This document shows, in pieces, positions 59,602-64,000 of a stretch of 64,000 bases of DNA. The stretch's first letter is position 1. The number at the start of each line of letters is the position of its first letter. Location of the stretch: assembly GCA_043553855.1 (NCBI GenBank), contig CP121336.1, forward strand, positions 3,286,001-3,350,000, in the 5' to 3' direction. Under the pieces are notes generated by a model. It made no database searches. It saw nothing but the letters and a program-made list of their open reading frames with translations, and was not told the origin of the DNA. The position numbers and the translations under genes were made by a program. Source of the DNA: JAUIAS01 sp030425395. Lineage in GTDB: Bacteria; Pseudomonadota; Alphaproteobacteria; Rhodobacterales; Rhodobacteraceae.

Positions 59602-59963
59602 TGCTGCGATTGAAGCTTTCCACTGAGCCGCAATGGCTCGACCTCGGCCATGGTGTCCGCCTACTGGTGGAGCCCCTGACCACCGCCATCATGTTGGCCG
59701 CGCGCAGCGATCCCACAATCGTCGCGGCCGCCGCCGATGCTGAAGGCAGCGCCTCCAACGACGACCTTGCACGCATCGTGGCAAAGGCCGTCGCGCGCAT
59801 CGTCGTTAAAGACTGGGACGGCGTCGGCGACGAAGAAGGCAAGCCACTGCCCCTTACGCCCGAGGGCATCGACGCCCTTCTGGAGCTCTGGCCGATTTTC
59901 GAGGCGTTTCAGACCGACTACATCGCGGGTGCACTCATTCTGGACGCGGAAAAAAACGCCTGA
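59601..59963 (+). CDS. Tail assembly chaperone, short form (G-like)
   Basis: This 120-residue protein starts MLRLKLSTEPQWLDLGHGVR and continues with LLVEPLTTAIMLAARSDPTI and a helical C-terminus IDALLELWPIFEAFQTDYIA. It binds the tape measure protein during tail assembly. The gene ends GAA AAA AAC GCC TGA and contains the slippery heptamer A AAA AAC 3 nt before the stop. A fraction of ribosomes should shift to the -1 frame and make the long form described next. Confidence 0.85.
   Translation: MLRLKLSTEPQWLDLGHGVRLLVEPLTTAIMLAARSDPTIVAAAADAEGSASNDDLARIVAKAVARIVVKDWDGVGDEEGKPLPLTPEGIDALLELWPIFEAFQTDYIAGALILDAEKNA
59951..59957 (+). promoter_or_regulatory. A AAA AAC programmed -1 frameshift site
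   Basis: The heptamer AAAAAAC is read A AAA AAC in the chaperone frame, the classical X XXY YYZ slippery form. It is 3 nt before the zero-frame TGA. The -1 frame is open from here to 60289. Tail chaperone genes of lambda type (G/GT) use exactly this mechanism. Confidence 0.85.
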
Positions 59964-60289
59964 CCGCTCTCGCCGACTGGGAGTTCGGCGGGGGCGGTGA
60001 CTATTGCTCAGCTTGTCCAAGTGCATGTCCAGAGTGCCCACGGACATTGCACAGTCCCCTGACTTTGGAAGGCTGGCAGGTCTGGGATCTGGTTCAGCGC
60101 TTGGGCGGGCAAATGCGCTTGACCGGCGGCATGAGCGGTAGCGCTGTCCTCGGCTGGGATTTGGCTGCTGCCCTGCAACTCGGCGCAGCCCTCGGGCTCT
60201 CGCCTCTCATCATTGCAGAACTCTTGCCGCCCATTGAGGCGGTGATGGTGCGCAAGACAAACGAAGAGATTGACCACCACCATGGCTGA
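59957..60289 (+). CDS. T-like extension of tail chaperone (-1 frame)
   Basis: After the shift the -1 frame adds 110 residues, giving a long form of about 229. The extension begins RLTALADWEFGGGGDYC and has the cysteine cluster YCSACPSACPECPR (C-x2-C-x3-C-x2-C), which could bind zinc. Then LTLEGWQVWDLVQRLGGQMR and LGLSPLIIAELLPPIEAVMV follow. No ATG is available near its beginning; a TTG at 60047 lies past the cluster. In GT proteins the T part recruits the tail tube subunit. Its stop lies 8 nt inside the tape measure gene. Confidence 0.8.
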   Translation, partial: RLTALADWEFGGGGDYCSACPSACPECPRTLHSPLTLEGWQVWDLVQRLGGQMRLTGGMSGSAVLGWDLAAALQLGAALGLSPLIIAELLPPIEAVMVRKTNEEIDHHHG

Positions 60290-62723
60290 AAAACGCGTTT
60301 CCGTCCGCCTGTCAGCGACCGGGGGGGGCCAGGTGCGTGCCGCGCTTGAAGGTGTCGGTGCGGCAGGTGCCCGCGGCATGGGGCGTCTGAGCCGCGAGCT
60401 GGACCAGGCGAACGCGCGCATGGCGGCTTTTGCGCGCCGGGCCCGTATTGCTGCCACGGCTGCTGCGACCGCGCTTGCTGCGGCGGTCGTTTCGATGACC
60501 CGCTCGACGGTTGCTGCCGCCAACGAGATCGATCAGCTGTCCCAAGTGGCCAATGCTGCACCAGAGGTGTTCCAGCGCTGGTCGGCGGCCTCCGCTACGG
60601 TGGGGATCGAGCAGGAAAAACTTGCCGACATTCTGAAGGACGTGAATGACCGTGTCGGGGATTTCCTGCAAACCGGCGGCGGTCCGATGGCGGATTTCTT
60701 TGAAAACATCGCACCGCGCGTGGGCGTGACGGCCGATCAGTTCGCCCGACTGTCCGGACCCGAGGCGCTGCAGCTATACGTCGACAGTCTCGAACGCGCG
60801 GGCGTCAGCCAGCAGGAAATGACCTTTTATCTCGAGGCCATGGCCTCGGACACGACGCGGCTCATCCCACTCCTGCAAAACGGCGGCGCAGAAATGACCC
60901 GGCTCGGGGCACAAGCCCAAGCCCTCGGCTCAGTCCTAGACACTGACGCCATCGCAGCCATGCGCCGATCGGAACTGGCGCTGGTCAGCATCGGCCAGGT
61001 ATTCACCGGTGTGCGTAACCGGATCGCTGTGGCGCTGGCTCCCTCGCTGGAGGCAGTGGCCAACGCCTTTGTGGCGCTGGCGTCTAGTACCAGTCCGATC
61101 AGCCGGGCCTTTGATGCGGTGCTCACCAATCTCGATCGCCTCGGGATCTACGCCGGCACATTTGCCACCTTCCTCGCTGGCCGCTGGGTGGCTTCGATGA
61201 CCGCGGCCGCACTTTCGGTGCGCGGGCTCGCCACGACGCTGGTGTTTCTGAAAGGCGCCCTGATCCGCACCGGTATCGGCGCGTTGATCGTGGGAGCTGG
61301 TGAGTTGGTCTACTGGTTTACCCGTCTGGCGTCCGGCGCGGGCGGCTTCGGTGAAGCCATGCGGCTCTTGAAGAATGTCGCGATCGAGGTCTGGGATCGG
61401 ATCAAGATGGGCGCGTCGGCTGCTGGGGCAGGGGCCACGGCGATGTTCTATGACCTGAAGGCGGACGCCGCGACGGGTATGGTAGGCGCCATCAAGAGCG
61501 TTGTGAGTTTTGGCAACGCGACGGCAAACACCTTCGAGGGCGCGCTTCTGGCCATACGGGAGATCTGGTCGCGCCTGCCAGTCGTGATCGGGGATCTGGT
61601 CTTCTCGGCTGCCAATCGCATGCTCGACGGGATCGAGGCCATGCTGAACGGCGCGATCCGTCGGATTGATGCCTTCACGGGCCGCATTCGGGATGCGCTG
61701 GCCGCTGTGGGCATTGAAACGACCTTCGGCGAGATTGGCGAAATCAGCCTCGGTGACATTGAAAACCCCTTTGCGGGAGCATCGGCCGATGCCGGTACAG
61801 CCGCTGCGGACGCGTTTCGGCGGGCCTTCGAGGACAACCCATTGACGGCCCCGGACCTTGGTCTTGATGGTATCGCCGCTGAGGCGTTGACGACCGCCAA
61901 CACGTACCGACAAGCGGCCACGGATTTGACCACAGGCGCCACAGCACCGCTGTCATCTTGGGCCGCGCTGCGTGATGCCGTCGCGGGCGCAGGAGACGAT
62001 GGGGCTGCGGCGCTGGATGAGGCCACCACGTCTGCTGACCGCTTTGCGGATGCGGTGAGCAGGGCGGGTGGTGCGGCCGGAAAGGCCAAGGACACGATCG
62101 TCACGGGCTTTGGTGCCGTCTCGAAATCCCTGTCGGACTACGCAAAGTCGGCGCTTGATTTGGGCAAGGGTCTTGGCGAGAGCCTTATGGGGGCCTTTCG
62201 CGGGGCGGAGAGCGCCTTTCGCAGCTTCGTTGAAACCGGCAAGCTCGACTTCAAAAGCCTCGTGCGCTCGATCCTCGCCGATCTTGCGGTTCTGGCCTTC
62301 AAACGCGCGGTGTTGGGACCTCTTGCCAATGCGCTCTCCGGCATTTTCGGGGGCGGGTCTGTGACGGCGGCCGTCTCGCATACGGGTGGCATTGTCGGGC
62401 TCTCGGGCACGCAGCGTGTCGTTCCAGCACTCGCCTTCGCTGGCGCACCAAGATTGCATAACGGAGGCTGGGCGGGATTACGTCCCGACGAGGTGCCGAC
62501 GATCCTGCAACGCGGGGAGCGTGTGCTGAACCGTCGCGAAGCTGCTGAGTATGGCCATGCGGGCCGAGGGTCTGGCGGTGTCACCCTCAACATCGATGCG
62601 CGCGGGGCGCAAATGGGCGTGGCGGAACAGATCGACGCCCGGCTGCGTGCCGTTCTGCCGGAAATCAAACGTGTTGCCATCCAAAGCGTCGCCGAGCGCC
62701 GAGCCAGAGGCTATGCCATATGA
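60282..62723 (+). CDS. Tail tape measure protein
   Basis: This 813-residue protein starts MAEKRVSVRLSATGGGQVRA, followed by a long helical region (MGRLSRELDQANARMAAFAR), hydrophobic membrane-active stretches near 310-345 (FATFLAGRWVASMTAAALSV; GIGALIVGAGELVYWFTRLA), and Ala-rich helices. The end contains FKSLVRSILADLAVLAFKRA and the Gly-rich GLSGTQRVVPALAFAGAP with EVPTILQRGERVLNRREA, typical of tape measure C-termini. It sets tail length; by the 813 residues the tail is short-to-medium. It overlaps the chaperone extension. Confidence 0.92.
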   Translation: MAEKRVSVRLSATGGGQVRAALEGVGAAGARGMGRLSRELDQANARMAAFARRARIAATAAATALAAAVVSMTRSTVAAANEIDQLSQVANAAPEVFQRWSAASATVGIEQEKLADILKDVNDRVGDFLQTGGGPMADFFENIAPRVGVTADQFARLSGPEALQLYVDSLERAGVSQQEMTFYLEAMASDTTRLIPLLQNGGAEMTRLGAQAQALGSVLDTDAIAAMRRSELALVSIGQVFTGVRNRIAVALAPSLEAVANAFVALASSTSPISRAFDAVLTNLDRLGIYAGTFATFLAGRWVASMTAAALSVRGLATTLVFLKGALIRTGIGALIVGAGELVYWFTRLASGAGGFGEAMRLLKNVAIEVWDRIKMGASAAGAGATAMFYDLKADAATGMVGAIKSVVSFGNATANTFEGALLAIREIWSRLPVVIGDLVFSAANRMLDGIEAMLNGAIRRIDAFTGRIRDALAAVGIETTFGEIGEISLGDIENPFAGASADAGTAAADAFRRAFEDNPLTAPDLGLDGIAAEALTTANTYRQAATDLTTGATAPLSSWAALRDAVAGAGDDGAAALDEATTSADRFADAVSRAGGAAGKAKDTIVTGFGAVSKSLSDYAKSALDLGKGLGESLMGAFRGAESAFRSFVETGKLDFKSLVRSILADLAVLAFKRAVLGPLANALSGIFGGGSVTAAVSHTGGIVGLSGTQRVVPALAFAGAPRLHNGGWAGLRPDEVPTILQRGERVLNRREAAEYGHAGRGSGGVTLNIDARGAQMGVAEQIDARLRAVLPEIKRVAIQSVAERRARGYAI

Positions 62724-63316
62724 CAGTTCCAACACTTCCCCTGCATCTGGTTGAAAACCTCGAACGGCGCCTGGCCACGAGTGTGACGGCCGCGACCTCG
62801 GGGTTTACCGGCAGCCAGCAAGTGCAGGACTGGGGAGGCGAATGGTGGGAATTCACCTTCGAGATGGCACTGACCAAAGGCAGGGATGCACGGCGATTGT
62901 CTGCCTTTTTCTCGGGGCTTGGCGGCATGCGTGGTCCGTTCCTGTTCCGCGATCCCTCAGCCGGTCGCTCGGACCTCTTGGCCGATCCGATAGTCAGCGG
63001 CGGCGGTCAAACCGGGAATGCGCTGGTCACAAGCGGATGGGCGCCCTCATTGCCCGCGCTCGAGACCGGTGACTTCATCTCGCTTGGCAGCGATACCGAT
63101 ACGCGGCTTTACCAGATCACCGCAGATGTCGTGGCGAATGGATCGGGCGCGGCGACCCTGCAGATCACGCCCCGTCTCCGATCCTCGCCCTTGAACGGCG
63201 CTGCCCTGGAAATCATCGCCCCTGCTGTCCTGCTGCGCCTCACCGGCCCGGTTCCGACCCGGATTACCCGAGCCGACAGCCACCGTTTCAGCGTGACCGC
63301 CCGGGAAGCGCTCTGA
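62720..63316 (+). CDS. Distal tail protein-like
   Basis: This 198-residue protein begins TVPTLPLHLVENLERRLATS and has QDWGGEWWEFTFEMALTKGR, then LGGMRGPFLFRDPSA, typical of phage tail proteins that follow the tape measure. The C-terminal half (LLRLTGPVPTRITRADSHRF) is beta-rich. By position it corresponds to the distal tail (Dit-like) or gpM-type protein. It overlaps the tape measure stop by 4 nt. Confidence 0.75.
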   Translation: MTVPTLPLHLVENLERRLATSVTAATSGFTGSQQVQDWGGEWWEFTFEMALTKGRDARRLSAFFSGLGGMRGPFLFRDPSAGRSDLLADPIVSGGGQTGNALVTSGWAPSLPALETGDFISLGSDTDTRLYQITADVVANGSGAATLQITPRLRSSPLNGAALEIIAPAVLLRLTGPVPTRITRADSHRFSVTAREAL

Positions 63317-63876
63317 TGAGCCGGGATGTCACAGCAGGTTTTGCGACGGCGCTGTCCGAACAGTCGTTGCGCCCCATTCTGCTCTTTGAGGGGGAGTTCG
63401 CTTCGGGCTGGGTGCGGGTCTGGACGGGGCTTGGGGACCTGTCCTGGGACGGCAAGATCTGGACCGGAATGGGCAGCCTTATCAGCATTGGTGCTTTGGA
63501 AGAAACCAGCGATGTAGTCGCCAGCGGAACCATGATCTCGCTCTCGGGCGTGCCGCTGGAAATGGTTGGGATAGCCATCGAGGAAGCGCGGCAGGGCAAG
63601 CCGGGACGGGTCTGGTTGGGATTGCTTGACAATGGCCTGAACGTCATTGCCGATCCGGTACAGGCCTTCCAGGGCCGGCTCGATGTGCCGGAGATCACCG
63701 ACAATGCGCAAAGCTGCACGGTCACCATCAGCTATGAAAGCCGGCTCATCGATCTGGGTACACCGCGCAGCTGGCGCTACACCCACGAAAGTCAGCAGGC
63801 GCTTCACCCGGGCGACCGTGGCTTTGAACATGTCACCACCATTCAGGACAAGGAAATCACCTGGGGGCGTGGATGA
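63316..63876 (+). CDS. Minor tail protein (gpL/DUF2163-like)
   Basis: This 186-residue protein starts MSRDVTAGFATALSEQSLRP, with ILLFEGEFASGWVRVWTGLG, WDGKIWTGMGSLISIGALEE and SGTMISLSGVPLEMVGIAIE. The end carries the HPGDRGFEHVTTIQDKEITW pattern often found at the end of such tail proteins. It probably joins the tail tip. The stop overlaps the next start by 4 nt. Confidence 0.75.
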   Translation: MSRDVTAGFATALSEQSLRPILLFEGEFASGWVRVWTGLGDLSWDGKIWTGMGSLISIGALEETSDVVASGTMISLSGVPLEMVGIAIEEARQGKPGRVWLGLLDNGLNVIADPVQAFQGRLDVPEITDNAQSCTVTISYESRLIDLGTPRSWRYTHESQQALHPGDRGFEHVTTIQDKEITWGRG

Positions 63877-64000
63877 GACGGTCGGATTGGCAAAACCGAC
63901 TGGCCGATGCCATTGAGGCGGCGCGGGAGATGCCTTTTTCATGGGGCTCTCACGATTGCGCAACCTGGGCTATCGATATCCGGCGTGACTTGACCGGTGG
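63873..64000 (+). CDS. NlpC/P60-like (DUF6950) tail protein, partial
   Basis: The window ends 42 codons into this gene. The visible part MRRSDWQNRLADAIEAAREM, then PFSWGSHDCATWAID contains the HDCATWA motif with the nucleophile Cys of NlpC/P60-like proteins at the tail tip, which open the peptidoglycan during DNA entry or help tail assembly. The 4-nt overlap with the previous gene supports the start. The rest lies outside the window. Confidence 0.75.
   Translation, partial: MRRSDWQNRLADAIEAAREMPFSWGSHDCATWAIDIRRDLTG

Larger units (their letters stand above)
26748..64000. mobile_element. Siphovirus-type prophage, truncated by window end
   Basis: From the serine recombinase to the tail genes the window holds integration, early, replication, DNA modification, packaging, head and tail modules in the usual order. 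The left attachment site should lie between about 26460 and 26750, or near the recombinase start. The right end is outside the window. Head genes are of lambda type: Nu1/GpA terminase, gpW, portal, ClpP-like protease, gpD and gpE. All structural genes seen are intact, so the phage may be functional. Confidence 0.85.

Noticed and set aside
58660..63876. Gene transfer agent tail cluster
   Set aside because: Rhodobacteraceae carry GTA clusters, but here the head genes are lambda-type with GpA terminase, a recombinase and replication genes are present, and the post-tape-measure genes do not show the GTA DUF2460/megatron signatures in the visible part.
26748..64000. CRISPR arrays or anti-CRISPR loci
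   Set aside because: No regularly spaced repeats of 25-40 bp were found. The repeat clusters seen are short operator- or origin-like units.

Overview
The window reads as an alphaproteobacterial chromosome, most likely from the family Rhodobacteraceae (Roseobacter group). The grounds are generally high GC content, the gene run tatD - holB - tmk - D-Ala-D-Ala carboxypeptidase - SPOR lipoprotein, a non-pyrrolysine MttB-family methyltransferase next to malonyl-CoA synthetase, and phage families common in this group. About 15 kb is ordinary chromosome. The rest is three separate acquired regions.

Region 1 (about 0.3-7.4 kb) looks like a small P4-like integrative element or phage satellite. It has a tyrosine integrase, an AlpA-type regulator, a zinc-finger/Toprim primase and a DUF3987 helicase-like protein, all on the minus strand. 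Beside it lies a tandem pair of paralogous genes of no family I recognise. A 31-bp inverted array of TGCTACAA-type repeats separates the pair from the helicase gene.

Region 2 (7.9-20.4 kb) is core-like chromosome. It holds an exported-protein/DUF2145/TetR cluster with two perfect 13-bp operators, the MttB-like methyltransferase and matB, tRNA-Leu(GAG), an AEC transporter, an MBL hydrolase, tatD, holB, tmk, a PBP5-type carboxypeptidase, an RlpA/SPOR lipoprotein and tRNA-Ser(UGA).

Region 3 (20.7-26.7 kb) is visibly AT-richer. It is an eleven-gene minus-strand operon of very small proteins: dimeric alpha/beta-barrel (ABM/NIPSNAP-like) types, two SnoaL/NTF2-like paralogues, a cupin, a secreted barrel-like protein and a di-haem cytochrome c. 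A divergent HxlR regulator sits over a perfect 11-bp inverted repeat. Beyond it is a scar where a second HxlR/NIPSNAP divergent pair lost both 5' ends. I read this as an uncharacterised oxidative pathway.

Region 4 (26.7 kb to past the window end) is a siphovirus-type prophage. From left to right it carries a large serine recombinase with DUF2924; an early region with an unrecognised 724-aa protein and a sigma-like factor; a replication/recombination module (Sak4-like ATPase, ssDNA-binding protein, SF2 helicase, PD-(D/E)XK exonuclease, primase-helicase, RuvC-like resolvase); two DNA methyltransferases; and a lambda-type packaging, head and tail operon. Its notable details are: a cytosine methyltransferase whose 3' half is open, with recognisable conserved motifs, in two frames at once; an A AAA AAC programmed -1 frameshift in the tail chaperone gene, giving a cysteine-rich extension; and an AT-rich HEPN-like cargo gene (RNHITH motif) inside the tail operon, a good candidate for an undescribed abortive-infection or exclusion factor. 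The prophage is cut by the window end in an NlpC/P60-like gene.
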